Of a stretch of DNA of 64,000 bases, positions 1-11,543 are shown in pieces. The position numbers and the translations under genes were made by a program. This DNA comes from Allomyces arbusculus (lineage: Eukaryota; Blastocladiomycota; Blastocladiomycetes; Blastocladiales; Blastocladiaceae), in NCBI GenBank assembly GCA_027604705.1, contig JADHYV010000001.1:372001-436000 (forward strand). The letters are read 5' to 3'. Numbering within the stretch: position 1 is the stretch's first letter; each line of letters opens with the position of its first letter. Below the pieces are notes generated by a model. That model saw nothing but the letters and a program-made list of their open reading frames with translations, ran no database searches and was not told the DNA's origin.

Positions 1-788
1 AGCTGGTCGTCGCGATGGTGCAGACCGCCTGCAGCAAGTGCGGCGTGGTTGGCAAAAGGGGTTGAGGGCGGCGGGTCGGGATGCAACGAGAGCGAGAGAG
101 TGCGCGGTGATCGTCGTGGGTCGGGCTGTTGGAGATCAAGAGCGGGGACGGGCAGGGCAGCGTCACCGCGAGAGGTGGCTCTTGTTCTCGACCTGCCCCG
201 CACGGCACGACGCGACTTGCGACGCGCAACGCAACAGCAGCCAGGCAAATCGACACCGCCGAGCCGATCGGCGAAATGGCAGCCCGTGACCGCGTCATGA
301 CGCCCTTTTCAGCCCTTTTCCGCCCTTTTCCGCCTGGTTTTCAGCAAATGCCACACCGTAATTTGACCGCCTTGAGCCCGACCCACCCGGGCAACGACAT
401 CTAACATGGCGACGACCGCAGCGACCGCCGACCGTTGATCTCGGCAAGCATGACGGTGGACGAGGCAGCTCGCGGACGACCCTGTATTTACGATTGCCGG
501 TCTGATCCACAGCAACGCACCAGTGGCGCGGCACCAACCCCTGGCGGCAGCGGCAGCAATGAAAGCAATTTCGAGCAAGCAAAACCAGGGCGGGCGAGAC
601 TATTCATCTAGCCGGGGCGATAGAATATGTAGCGTGGCTTGGCGGCGGGCGATTCCTGCGCACAACAAGGACAAAACAAGCCAGACAAGCAAAAACAGAG
701 GGGAGCAAGAGGGAATGGTACACGGGGATGGGCACGGTTACATGACAGGGAAGAGGTGGAGGAGGAGGAGGAAGAGGAGGAGAACAAA
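1..788. other. Non-coding flank downstream of the C2H2 gene
   Basis: I see no convincing gene here. The open frames are short, overlap on both strands and are rich in Arg and Pro, as expected from GC-rich non-coding DNA. A purine-rich GAG/GGA tract lies at about 752-784. The stretch probably holds the 3' untranslated region of the minus-strand C2H2 gene that stops at 789. Confidence 0.5.
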
Positions 789-1169
789 TCACCCAAAGCG
801 CTGCATCGTTCTTGGGCCGGCACCAATCCACGCGCCGATCCCGCCAACGCCGGCAACGTCGGCAGTCGGGTACGCTGGTTGCTGCGGCTGCTGGTAAGCC
901 GGGTACTGCACCTGCTGCACGAACATGGGCTGGTAGACGACTTGCGGCTGCATCGGCGAGTGCTGCGGCATTGGTTGTTGCGGCTGCTGCTGGTGCTGCA
1001 CTTGTTGTTGATGCTGCTGCAGTTGCGCTTGCTGCAGTTGCTGTCGTTGCGGCGGCTGCTGCTGCTGCTTCTGCAGGTACTGCTGCTGTTGCGCATGCTG
1101 GAGCTGGGCCTGCTGAAGCTGCGCTTGTTGAAGTTGCGCTTGTTGGAGCTGAGCCTGCTGTTGTAGCGC

Positions 1170-1206
<37 letters not shown>

Positions 1207-1315
1207 GGTTGCGGTTGCGGTTGCGGTTGCGGTTGCGGTTGCTGCTGCTGCACATACACGACGACTTGCGGCTGCAGTCGCTGGATCGGCTGCTGTTGAT
1301 GAAACTGCTGGAATG

Positions 1316-1351
<36 letters not shown>

Positions 1352-3919
1352 GCAGCTGCTGCTGCGTCGGCTGCGTCGGCTGCTGCTGCTGCACCGGTAG
1401 TTGTTGCTGCTGCAACACCGCCCCCACCGTCTCGCCCAACTGCATCGGCCCGGTCCCCCGCGGCGTGGCGCTCGGCGTCGGCAACAAACTCGACCCGGCA
1501 CTCGTCAACCCGGCCTCATCGAAATCGCGCAACGTCGGGGACATGACCGCCGACGACGTCGATGCCCACGACGCGCCCGGCGTCGCGAGCGGCGGGACGA
1601 CTGCGTGATTTGCGCGTCTCGACGAGGTCCGTCGTACCGACTTGCTCGACGACGACGACGGCGGCGGGACCACACCCCACGCGGCGGGCACGGCCGTCCG
1701 CAACCCCATTCCGAGCATCCCGCGCGGCGGGACCATGTGCAGGATCGGGAAATGCAAAAGCTGTTCGGCCGCGTCTTGCGCGAGGAGCGCGTCGGCGAGG
1801 GACGCGGGCAGGTTGGAAAGAGCCGGATCGGTCGCGCGCACCGTCGTACCCGGGGTGGTCGCCGCGTGCAGGAGCGCCGTGGTGGCGGTCGCCGAGGCCC
1901 CCGGGCTTGTTGCGCCCGCGGCGGACGGGACGGACGCGGGGGTCGCGAGGTGCGTCGTGCTCGTGGACGGGGCAATGGCCGATGTGGGCGCCGAGCCCGG
2001 TGCCGAGTTGGACCCGGTCGATCCGTACGGGACGTCGGAAAAGTCGGCGAAGACATGTCGCTTCGACGGCCGTGCAGCGGGCGGTGCGGCCGCGGGCGAG
2101 GTCGTGGCCGACGACGAAGGCGCGACGCGGAGTGGTGCCGGGTCGGCTGGGAGGCCGCGCCGTTGGAGCAGGGACGCGGTTGGTGCGGATGCAGCCGGTG
2201 GCGACGCCGATGCCGTGTCCGAAAGCTTGGCGAGATGGTGTGCGGACCGGACCGCCGAGCACAGGTGGTGCGCGAGCCCTTCACGGCGCGAAAAGGCGCG
2301 GCCGCACAGGTGGCACGGGTAGGGCCGTTCCATCGTGTGCGTGCTAAATACATATCATTCGACATGGTCGCGCGTGTGAGTGACGACGATCCATCCAACA
2401 CGCGTATTCACTTCAATCCTCCATTTCACGCGGCGGAAGCCAACGCCGCGAACGCGAAACCTCTGTACCGTTCGTGCCGCAAACAGTCGTGCTTGCGCTT
2501 GAACTGGCGCCCGCAAATCGAGCATTCAAACGAGCGTTCTGCGGCGAGTCCGCCCTGGGATTTCACGGTCGCGGTCGCCGGCTCATCCCGTTCCGCGGCC
2601 AGCGCGACAATGGGCGGTGCAGACGCATGCATCGCGGCCGTCGGGTCGGTGAGCGCCTGCGCGTGCGCAATCATGTGCGACTGCAACGTTTCGACCGCGT
2701 CAAACTGCTGCGAGCATCCCATGACCGGGCACGATAGCAACGTCTCGGGCGCATGGCCGTTCGATGATGCGACAGGTGCCACCGCCGTGAACCCTGTTGG
2801 CCGCGTGGTCGGCGTCGTCATCGTCACCGTGGGCGCCGACCTGGTCGTCGAAGCGGGTGCGGACGCGGTGGGCGGCCACCCGGGGAACCCGCTCGCAGCC
2901 ATTGCGGCCATGGCCGTCGGGGCCACCGCGACGGGCCCTGATTCCGGCGGCGGTGGGGGCAATGGCGGCATTGGGGGCAATGGCGGCGGTGGCGGAAGTG
3001 AAGGGGGCGGAGGGGGTGGTGGAGGTGGTGGTGGTGGCGGAATCAAGGGGGGCGCGACGGGCGCAGCGGCGGAGGGTCCTGCAGGCGCCACTGGCGCGTG
3101 CGGTGCAGATCCGCGAGCAGACGTATGCGAATGCCAGTGATGATGCGGCGGCGGCTGTTGCTGATGATGAGCCTGTTGCGCCGACGCGGGTTGGGGACGG
3201 GGTTGCGACAGCGGCTGCTGCTGGACGAGCTGTTGCCCGTACGGCTGCGCGAGGAGCCCCTGCCACGCGCCGTTCGGCATGCCGGCGGGCGGCGGCGCGA
3301 CGTGGACGAGCGTCGGTGGTGGTGGTGGTGGCGGGTGCATGGGCGCGGCTGCGTCACGGTCACGGTCACGGTCATCCGAAAGCAGGTCGGAAAAATCCAT
3401 GAGATCGAGCGCCATGATCGCGGGTGTCGCTGTTGTCGACGCTGTCGAGACAGGCGGCGTGCTCCATGGCGCAGGCAGCGTCGGTGTGCCATTCGCGACG
3501 GGCGGCGGTGGCGGCCAGCCCGTAGCCGGGTACGCAGTCCCCGGTGCGGGCAGCGCCGCGAACCCCACGGGTACAGACGACCACGCGGGCGGCGCGCTCT
3601 TGGTGGACAAGGTCGGTGCCGGTGCTGCCGCGACGTTGCTGCTCGTATGCGCAGGTACGACCGTCAGACCCGTCAATTCGATGAGTGCGCCGGGGTACGG
3701 CGACTGGTACTGCTGCTGCTGTTGCAGCTGCTGGAGCGTCGCGGTCCCCACTGTCGCGACTGCCGCACCGGTCGCGTCAGTCTGCGCGTACTGGATGGGT
3801 GTGTTGTTGGCAACCACGGCGGCCTGCTGCAGCTCGTCGAGCATGGCGAGCGCCTGGACCGACGACACATAGTTACCATTGTGGCGAGCCCCATGCTGCG
3901 GGCCCGGGACACGGAACAT
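789..3919 (-). CDS. Gln/Pro-rich C2H2 zinc-finger transcription factor
   Basis: This is a predicted nuclear DNA-binding regulator of 1001 aa in two exons (3919-2469 and 2343-789). The intron at 2468-2344 starts GTACAG and ends TTTAG. The join rebuilds a classic finger-linker-finger: the CSIC...HER half-finger continues as THTMERPYPCHLCGRAF. A lone finger (CPVMGC...HMIAH) lies near residues 398-421 and the adjacent pair near 462-515. N-terminal regions are rich in Ala, Pro and Gln with poly-Pro runs. The last third is a long Gln tract with a run of alternating Gln-Pro, a typical activation-domain composition. Upstream of the chosen ATG is a pure CGA-type microsatellite, so an earlier start is unlikely. 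The target genes cannot be told from sequence. Confidence 0.8.
1168..1260 (-). repeat. CAG and GCAACC repeats encoding poly-Gln and Gln-Pro
   Basis: On the plus strand a CTG run at about 1168-1200 is followed by six to seven GGTTGC hexamers at about 1203-1241. Read on the coding minus strand these give poly-Gln and alternating Gln-Pro in the C2H2 protein. Such tracts are prone to length variation. Confidence 0.85.
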
Positions 3920-3931
3920 GGCGCCGCGCGA

Positions 3932-3932
<1 letters not shown>

Positions 3933-3969
<37 letters not shown>

Positions 3970-3981
3970 GTCGTCGTCGTC
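3933..3981. repeat. CGT/ACG trinucleotide microsatellite
   Basis: About fifteen near-perfect TCG/CGT units with one TTG interruption lie just upstream of the ATG of the minus-strand C2H2 gene, probably in its 5' untranslated region or promoter. Confidence 0.9.
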
Positions 3982-6088
3982 AATGACGTCGTGGCGAGGG
4001 CAGAACGGAACGACGAGAGGTCAAGGCGAGCGGATCGTCGTAACGACGGGAGCAACCGCAACCAATGCAGCGCGTTACGGGCAGGATAGTGGGCGAGCGA
4101 GCGTCAATGACGCGCACAGAGGCGGGGGCGAACGAGGAGAGAGATGCCGAGCGAGGCAGGAATCGGGCAGCAGGAGCCCTTGACTTGCGTGGAGGCGCGT
4201 GGGAGTGTTGGTCGCGCACAGCACAGCACAACAGGGGCACCAGGCGAACCCACAAAGCACGAAACGACGGCGTGCGCCCCAACCTCGGAGAGCTGTCGAG
4301 TGCAGTTTGCGTAACGCAGGGCGAGCACAAAGTTGGCGGCGGAGGGCGGGGCAGTTGCCACTTGTTGGCGACAGACCGGCGGCCGTCGTTGCTCGAGAAG
4401 GTCACAGTCGCTGGGCGGGGGCAGCGCGGCGGGCCAAGAAGGGCGCGAGAACCGGGCGCGCGCGTTGTTGTGCGTGCAGTGGGCACGATCGGAGCGGGTT
4501 GGTGGGCGGCGCGTGGGCCGGTGGTGCGGGGGGTCCAAGAGGAAAAAGTCGGGTGCTGCGCATCGACGGCGCCGTCCATCAGCGCTTGCAAGAGCGGGCG
4601 GGCCCCGTGGCCGCCAAGAAGATGACAAGAGCCAGCGGCTCCGGAAGGTTCGCCGGGCACGGCGGTGCGTGCGACGCAGCAGAGGGGACGCCTGCGCGAT
4701 GGGTCGATCCGCAAGCGAGCATTGCGGCCAGTGGTGGTGCGCCGGTCGGTCCTTGGCGGGCCGCGGCGGCGTGCGTCATCAGCGCGGTGGAGGTGGTGGT
4801 GCAAGCGATGACCACGTCGGCCGGCGGTGCGTGTGGTGAGCCTGTGGGGGGTTGTAATGTCGGTGTCATGGTGTGGCGAAGGCGTAACACGGCGCCACGC
4901 GCGCGCGTTGTCATGCGATGCGCGCAGGCGGCTGCCGTTGCTGTGCGTGCGTGCGTTGCTGCCGCGGACGCGCGTGACCTCTGCAAAGGCAACCGCGCAC
5001 GTGCGCCCGTCCACGTCACGCGCACCTGACCGAGGCCGCCGTCGTTGCCGTCGCCTTCGAGAACGCTGCGTGCGGCCGCCCAGCCGCTCATCCTCGCGCA
5101 CCTTCGGCCTGGCGACCAGCTCGGCGGCAGGGGCAACTCCACCGCCGACGTTTGGAAACAAATCAAACAAAAAGTACCAACACCAGCGCGCGTGTGGCCC
5201 ACAACCCACAGTCGACGTGCACCACCCCTACTCATGCCTCCGCTGGGGAACGCAGCTCCATGCTGTCTGCTCGTTCAATGGCGCACCAGTTCCTGCCCGC
5301 CGGCCATGTTTGACTGGCAGCTGGAACCCGTGGCCGTTGGTCCCCGTTGTGCACGCCGTCTTTGCTGCGTTTGTTGGGGTCGGTTCGCGAGTGTCATCCA
5401 CCTCTCGTTCGTTGCTCAAGTGCTGACAGAGTCTGCGTGGGTGCGGACACGCAATTTACCGGCGCGTTTTCTCACGGCGAACGTGCAGGGGCACCCAAAA
5501 GCGTGCCAGCGATCGTGATTGACATCTTCGACACCAAGATGCCCGCCCGCGTTCTCCATACCCGTTGTCGCAAAAAGTCCCACGCCTGGGGGTCCCGCAA
5601 CGTGCCGACGGCGTGGTTCGAGCCGTGTTCTCACCCTCGACCTGCCGTCTTGGGCGATAAAGCTCGACCGTTGCCACCCCCGCGACAGTTGGGAGTTGGT
5701 GTGCGCCTCCCGCCCTCTCTCTTCTCTCTCCCAAACCGCCGTGCTCGGTCTCTCCCATCCGAATCTGGGCCACAAGCAACCTCAGCCGCGACCGTTAATC
5801 GCGCGTCTCCCGACTCGAATTCGTGCGCCACCGGCATCGCACCTGTCTCTGGATTGCAGTTTTTGTACCCGCCGACGATTCGGGGGCCATCTGTGCTTGT
5901 GCTTGCAACCCCGACGTACGTGATGAGGTCGTGGGATTGGTCAAGAAATGTGGCATGGCGCGGTCATGACCGAGATTGTCCACCCTGTGGCTCACCGGTT
6001 CCACTCCGCGTTCTTTCTGTATGTAGATTTTCTCCAACAATCCCGCGCATCTGATTTCCGCACGCTGCTCGCGCCATCCGTCTCCACC
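3982..6088. other. Divergent intergenic region, C2H2 to CCCH genes
   Basis: About 2.1 kb separates the divergent starts of the C2H2 gene (-) and the CCCH gene (+). It contains long open frames on the minus strand, but their products are Arg/His/Pro-rich, lack domains and overlap one another, so I treat them as composition artefacts. The region probably holds both promoters and leaders. Confidence 0.5.
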
Positions 6089-8334
6089 ATGTCGGGGCTG
6101 CACGCGACGCGCCCGTCGGCGCTTGGATGCCTGTTCTACACCAAGGCCACGTCGAGTAATACTGGATCGACGATGACTGGCGATCTCGTCTACCTGCTCT
6201 TGGCCGCACAAGGGCCCGTGCCTCCGCCCCCGTTGTCGGTGGTGCCACGCCGACGCGCCGGTTTTGATGCGCCGCCGCATCCTCGTGCCGTTTCCGAGGC
6301 AGCGAAACGGTGGGCGCCGTCGTTTGCGCAAATGGATGACCATCACGCGTCAGTGACTGAGTATGTTCAATCTGCTCATTCTGGGAGGTGGAGCGGCATC
6401 GCAAATTTCCCAAACAAAGACTGACGCCCGCGAAATAGCGCGGTCATGGACTTGGCGCGCGAGCTGCAACTGCCGACTGATGCTTGCCATATCGACCCCG
6501 GATTTCATTATGGTACGCAGTTTCCAATATGAAAATGAGCTTGGGTACCATCTCGACTTACTCCACCGTTTTTTTTACTCCTCGCCGATGATTAGATATC
6601 GGGTTCGGTGGCAATGGGCACCTGCAGTATGTGCTTGTCCGCGTCGACCTGCCTGCCTCTGCTGTGAACCAGAACCACATTCTCGACCCGACCAACACGC
6701 TGCTCGCGGCCCCACGGCACGCGTTTTACCGCGCGCGCGCCGTGCACTCGTGGGTCGCGTTCGACGCGTGCGCGGCACTGGCCGAGGCCGGCGTGACCGT
6801 GCGCCCCGCCAAGGGCCTCTCATCGGTCTTGCGTCGCGCCCTCGAGTATCTCATCAAGTCTGGCAACGTCCCGGCCACACCGGCGCGTCCGCCTGGGCTT
6901 GCCTTGCACCGCACTGCACCGCCGACGAGCCCAATGTCGCAGTTCGACGACTCGCTCGCGCTCACGGCGCCCGGCTCACCTGCGTCGACGGGTGGCCCGC
7001 CATCGACGCCGTTCATGACCACGTACATGCCTCCTCACGGCGGGATGCCGAGCCCGACGGCGCCGCTGTTTGTCTTGCAGCCGATTGGGCTCGGTCTCGT
7101 GGGACCGAACGCACACGCGCACTTTGCCGCGTTCGCGATGCGCCCCGTGCCCGCGTTTCCCGTCGCGCTCGTGCCCGGACTCATGCCGCCGCCGCCGCCA
7201 CCACCGCACGCGAGCGTCATGTCACCGCAACCGCCGTCGAGCCCCGCCGGCGCGCCGCCGGGGTTCCCATTCGCAGCGACGACGGTCTCGCCCGTGCTGC
7301 ACGTTCTCTCTCCACCGTCGGCGCCAATGCCGTTTGACCAGCGCGCGCGACGCACCTCCGCGCCCAGCGCATTCACGCCCACCATGCCTACGACACGTAC
7401 CGCCTCGCACTCGCCTGCCCCTATCCGCGGCCCACTGCCGCACCACCGCCGCGTAAGCGCGCCCGCGGCGGCGTCCATGGCGATCACGGCCGACTCGCCG
7501 CTCTACAAGACGCGACTATGCGAGCGATTTGCGACACAGCACGGCCAGTGCCCGTATGGCGCGCAGTGCACGTTTGCGCATGGCGAGGCCGATTTGCGCG
7601 GTGGATTGGCACGGGCCGCGGCCGAAGTGGCTGCACGGGCCGCGGCGAATCCGCATGTTCGGACACGACTGTGTGACAAGTATGTCCGCGACGGATTTTG
7701 CCAGTTTGGCCCACGGTGTAATTTCGCGCATGGGGTACACGAGCTGAGAAGTGCCGGGGGGGAAGTGGGGCGCGCGGATAGTGCGGTCGCGTCGCCGGTA
7801 GTCGAGACGGTGAGGGGTGGAGGTGCGGTGGGAGGTGCCGAGGGAGTGGCGCGCGGGGTCGTGGAGAGTGTCGCGAATCGAGTGGCGGCGGTGTTGGATG
7901 ACAACACGGTTGCGGACGTGATCCAGGTGGCCAAAGCGTTGGGTGCGATCGAGACAACACCGTCGCAGATCTTGGATGCGGCTTTGGCGTGGTTCCTCGC
8001 GCACGCGGCTGCGAGCCGGATGCAGCGATCGCTGGTGCAAGTGCTCTGCGCCTGTGTCGAGGACGGCGCGGTGCCGGCGGCGTCGGTGCTGGCATGGCAT
8101 CGGGAGCAGCGACAGTCGCGCAGTACAGCCGGACACGACGAGATTTGGCGGCAGCTCGACGAGGTGGCCGCGTGGGTGCAGGTCGTTGCGGCCGTCGAGG
8201 ATGCCGTCCCGGCTCGAGTCGCTGCCTCTCGCAGCAAGCTTACGTCGCCGGCGGGTGTCTCTGCGAGCGTGCCTGGTGCCGCGACAGGCCATGCGGTCCG
8301 AGAGCCCGCAACAGGTGTGGCACCGTCGCCTTGA
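6089..8334 (+). CDS. Tandem CCCH zinc-finger (TIS11/ZFP36-like) RNA-binding protein
   Basis: Three exons (6089-6360, 6439-6512, 6596-8334) join to 694 aa. The introns are 78 and 83 bp, with donors GTATGT and GTACGC. The start sits in a good CACCATG context; in-frame upstream ATGs exist at 5948 and 5966. Two fingers follow the TIS11 pattern: YKTRLC-x9-C-x5-C-x3-H, then VRTRLC-x8-C-x5-C-x3-H, about 18 residues apart centre to centre of the linker. TIS11-family proteins bind AU-rich 3' UTR elements and promote mRNA decay. The first finger has nine rather than eight residues between its first two cysteines. A conserved-looking globular N-terminal region (around DPGFHYDIGFGGNGHLQYV) and an alpha-helical C-terminal region flank a Pro-rich linker; I recognise neither flank. 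Confidence 0.82.
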
Positions 8335-8915
8335 TCGCGTGGTCGGGCCGATTGCTTTTTGCCTGCATATTGTTGTCGAAACCGTCTGTGCTCGTTTTTG
8401 ATGGAAGGCGGGGTTTGTTGCGCCGGTCTCGCAGTTGCGGACCGCTGTCGCGTGGCGCGCGGTCGGCGTGGCCACGGTTCATGTACATAGGTTGCATTTG
8501 CGCAATGAAGTGAAGAGGGTGCTTGCAAGCGTTGGCGCGGCGAGAGCGGCGAGCGGGCAACTGGCAGAGCTTGAGAAGGCGTCTCTGCGCGACCCCGTGC
8601 TTTAGTGAGAGTTCTGGCATGGTAGTGGCGCGGTGGCAGCGTGCTAGCCCCGGGCTTTGCCGAAAAGAGCCCGGGGTCTTCCGAGAGCGTGGGCCAGCGC
8701 GCGGCTGCGCCGACCCGCAATGAAAGCAGAACCCTGGCGCCGGCCTGCCCCACCATTTTCTCCACGACTGCTCCGCTGGCCGCGACGACTTCCACGACGA
8801 CTTCCACCCCGCACGACCCGTTCCCGCACGACTTGGACCAACCAAGAAGCCTCGATCCCGCCGCCTGTTTCCGCCGTGCCGCTCGCGCCCGCACCCAACT
8901 GTCCGCCCGCCTGCC
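8335..8915 (+). other. Intergenic, CCCH to Dph6-like
   Basis: About 580 bp lies between two plus-strand genes. I see no ORF of its own; antisense frames here continue as shadows of both neighbours. Confidence 0.5.
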
Positions 8916-10475
8916 ATGGCTACCAGCGCCCCGTCATCACCACCTCGGAAGCGCGCCCGGTCCACGGCACCACGACCACGCTTCACCGTGCCCGGCTCGC
9001 CATGGGCCTCTGCCGCCCCTGCGCCCGCGACAGCGCCGGCCGTATGGCAGCCGCGCAAGCCACGCGTCGCCGTGTGTTTTACAGGCGGCAAGGACTCGAT
9101 GCTCGCGCTGCACTTGCTTCTGCACCGGCCCGACTTGCTCGTCTCCGACCTGGGTCTCGGCCCCAGCGCGCCCGGGTCGGCCGCGCCGCCGCCCTCGATC
9201 CACCTCGGCCTGCTTGCCAACCCCATCGACCCTCCACCCGCGCCGGCCCACTTGCGCGCCGATGACGCCGCCACCACTCCGCGTCCCAGCGGACGGTGGC
9301 CTCCTGCGCAACTCCCATACGAAGTCGCTGCCCTGGTCGTCTTCCACCCAGCGCGCCCGCACTTCCTGTCGCACCCGCTGCCGGTCATGCACATGCAAGC
9401 ACGCGCCATGGGCCTGCCGTTGGTCCCGTGCCGCGTCGACGGCCCCGATTTCCGCGCGTCCTATGTCCGTGCCGTGGCTGCACTAAACGTGGACGTGCTG
9501 GTGTCGGGCGATATGACTGAATCGTGCTCGGGGTTCATGCGGTCGGTCTGTGTCGCTGCGGGCGTGCACTTCTGGTGCCCGCTCTGGCACATGGACCGCG
9601 CAAAGGCCTGGGACATGATCCTGGACCGGTTTGCGTTCCATGCGGTTCTGACGTGCGTGCATGTGCGCCGGTTCTTGCGCACCTGGGGGTCCTCGTCGAG
9701 CGAGAGCGCGGCGCGGACGCGGCCGGTGCGCGCTGCTGCAGCTGCACGGCGAGAACCGGAGCGCGACGATGATGGCGTGCCGCTCGGCGCCGCCGACGCG
9801 GACCCAGCTGATGTCCCCGACGCTCCCGACCATGAGGCTGACGGCGCCATGTCCCCGCTCTTGATCCGGTCGCCATCGCCCACCGCGATCGCGGGCCCGA
9901 CATCGCGCGGCGGCGGCGGGCGGCGCGCACGTACCGCGACCCCGATCCCGACCCCTGCTCCGACCGACGACGACGACTCGAACTGCGGCCCGCCACCGCC
10001 CTCCACAACCCCGTCCGCTACCCGCCTGTTTGATACAGCCATGCGTCGCGCGCACACGGTCGTTGGAACCCCGCTCGACCGCGCGGCATTGCGCGAGTGG
10101 CTCGAACCCGCGGCCTTGCGCGACGCGATTGATCTTTGTGGCGAAATGGGCGAATACCATACGATGGTGCTCGACGGGCCGTTGTTTGCCCATGGGCCCG
10201 TGAACTTGGCAGGGCACGGGGCGGTTGACCCGTCGGGCGAGTACGTCTACCTCAAGCTCGACCCGCCACCGGCACCACCAGTACCAATGGTGGCGATCCC
10301 GCCGCCGGTCCCGGCATCGGTCGTGGTCGGGCCGCGCGTCGTGTCGGACGCGCAGGGGGCTGTCACGTTTGAGCTCACGCCGAATGCGGCGGGGAGCGGG
10401 CCGGTAGGAGCGGCTGCCGGATCCGCGGCGGGGAGGACGAGGCAGGTGACGGTCGGCGAGAGCCGAGGAGTGTGA
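8916..10475 (+). CDS. DPH6: Diphthine-ammonia ligase (Dph6 / ATP-binding domain protein)
   Basis: Single-exon ORF of 519 aa. The P-loop of the ATP-pyrophosphatase family appears as CFTGGKDSMLAL near residues 54-65. The Dph6/DUF71 signature GEYHTMVLDGPLF lies near residues 409-421. Between them are conserved-looking segments such as VSGDMTESCSGFMRSVC. Dph6 carries out the last step of diphthamide synthesis on elongation factor 2, amidating diphthine in the cytosol. The protein is longer than the single-domain vertebrate form because of a disordered Ser/Pro/Arg insert at about residues 260-375 and a low-complexity tail. It lacks the C-terminal YjgF-like repeats of the yeast protein. The start lies in a GCCATGG context. 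Confidence 0.85.
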   Translation: MATSAPSSPPRKRARSTAPRPRFTVPGSPWASAAPAPATAPAVWQPRKPRVAVCFTGGKDSMLALHLLLHRPDLLVSDLGLGPSAPGSAAPPPSIHLGLLANPIDPPPAPAHLRADDAATTPRPSGRWPPAQLPYEVAALVVFHPARPHFLSHPLPVMHMQARAMGLPLVPCRVDGPDFRASYVRAVAALNVDVLVSGDMTESCSGFMRSVCVAAGVHFWCPLWHMDRAKAWDMILDRFAFHAVLTCVHVRRFLRTWGSSSSESAARTRPVRAAAAARREPERDDDGVPLGAADADPADVPDAPDHEADGAMSPLLIRSPSPTAIAGPTSRGGGGRRARTATPIPTPAPTDDDDSNCGPPPPSTTPSATRLFDTAMRRAHTVVGTPLDRAALREWLEPAALRDAIDLCGEMGEYHTMVLDGPLFAHGPVNLAGHGAVDPSGEYVYLKLDPPPAPPVPMVAIPPPVPASVVVGPRVVSDAQGAVTFELTPNAAGSGPVGAAAGSAAGRTRQVTVGESRGV

Positions 10476-10944
10476 ATGGGAGCGATGAGCATGGGTGTGT
10501 TGATGTGTATTAGTCTCGAAAAGAAGTCCCCAGCGTTTGTGTGCTGGGTTGGGTTGTGATCGGGCTTGTCTTTGTTTCTGGTCGTTTTCGAGATGCGTTC
10601 TTGGCGTTCATTTGCTGCCGGCGAAAACTATCGTAAACGGCCGGAACCTGGTCACGTTCCCACGATGAGAATGACAGGACAATGAAAGGCCGCTCACCGC
10701 ATCGCTTCGCACATCGCAGTGCGCTGCATCTCGCTGGCCGTTGCATCGCTGGTTTGGCCGCTGCCTTTGCCACGCCGGTCGCCGTCAGCCCTTCCTCCGC
10801 GCCAGCCACCCGCACCCGAACCCGCTGGCCGACTTGGACCCGCCGTCCCACCTCGTGCTGCTGCAAGTGAGCGACCGCATTTCGACGTCGCTGCCCCCCC
10901 GCACCGCACGCACCCCGACCAAGGCGGCGCTCTGCCAGCAGTTC
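10476..10944 (+). other. Intergenic, Dph6-like to CKS1
   Basis: No separate gene is visible. An open frame runs into the CKS1 start from upstream, so a longer CKS1 N-terminus cannot be excluded. Confidence 0.45.
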
Positions 10945-11543
10945 ATGGACCCGCACGCTGCCTACTCCACGACCAACGCCATGGACGCCGACAAGTCGAG
11001 CGAGTATGCTCGCCGCAAGCACCTTGATATTATGAAGTACAGCGAGAAAATCAACTACTCGCCGCGGTACGCCGACGACGAGTGGGAGTACCGGTACGCA
11101 TCCATCGGCCCCGCTCGCGATGGCAAAATGCGGTTATACCGCTAACCCGTCGCCTTCCCGTAGCCACGTTACGCTGCCGCGCGAGCTCGTCAAGTACGTG
11201 CCCGCTGACCGCCTCATGGAGGAGGACGAGTGGCGCGCGCTCGGCGTGCAGCAGTCGCTCGGATGGTACGCATACCGGCTTCACTTCACTCACGATTCCT
11301 GTGACCGCGACTTGGCTCTTTCTCGCCCTCGCCCCTCCGTACCGCGCCCCTCCGTACCGCGCCCATCCGTACCTCGATGCTGACCGGTGCTCTGCCGACC
11401 GTAGGGAGCACTACCTCATCCACAAGCCCGAACCGCACGTCCTGCTCTTCCGCCGCGAAAAGGACTATCAGCTGAAGTACCCGGACGGGAAGCCAAAGGA
11501 CACGAGCAAGGGCGCCTTCCGGCTCGGCGGCCTCGTCGGATAA
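10945..11543 (+). CDS. CKS1: Cyclin-dependent kinase regulatory subunit CKS1/Suc1
   Basis: Three exons (10945-11093, 11164-11265, 11405-11543) give 129 aa. The joins recreate the family core in order: [57 protein letters not shown] and VLLFRR. CKS proteins dock on CDK1 and bind phosphothreonine on substrates, so they help mitotic CDK complexes act on multiply phosphorylated targets. HxPEPH is the hinge sequence of the beta-strand exchange. A second in-frame ATG at 10981 would give a more usual-length N-terminus. Intron 2 (139 bp) holds three copies of a 14-bp repeat. Confidence 0.93.
11332..11373 (+). repeat. 14-bp tandem repeat in CKS1 intron 2
   Basis: Three direct copies, the last diverged, of a unit close to CCTCCGTACCGCGC lie inside the second CKS1 intron. 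They contain repeated CCGTACC, which resembles local splice donors. Confidence 0.75.

Noticed and set aside
1401-3140. 579-codon plus-strand open frame
   Set aside because: Antisense to the C2H2 gene, Arg/Gly-rich, and spans that gene's intron with no domain.
3980-5209. 409-codon minus-strand open frame upstream of the C2H2 gene
   Set aside because: Arg/Pro/His-rich with competing frames on both strands; no motif, so a composition artefact of GC-rich DNA.
7503-8894. 463-codon minus-strand open frame
   Set aside because: Antisense to the CCCH protein and running into the intergenic gap; Ala/Arg/Thr-rich without domain.
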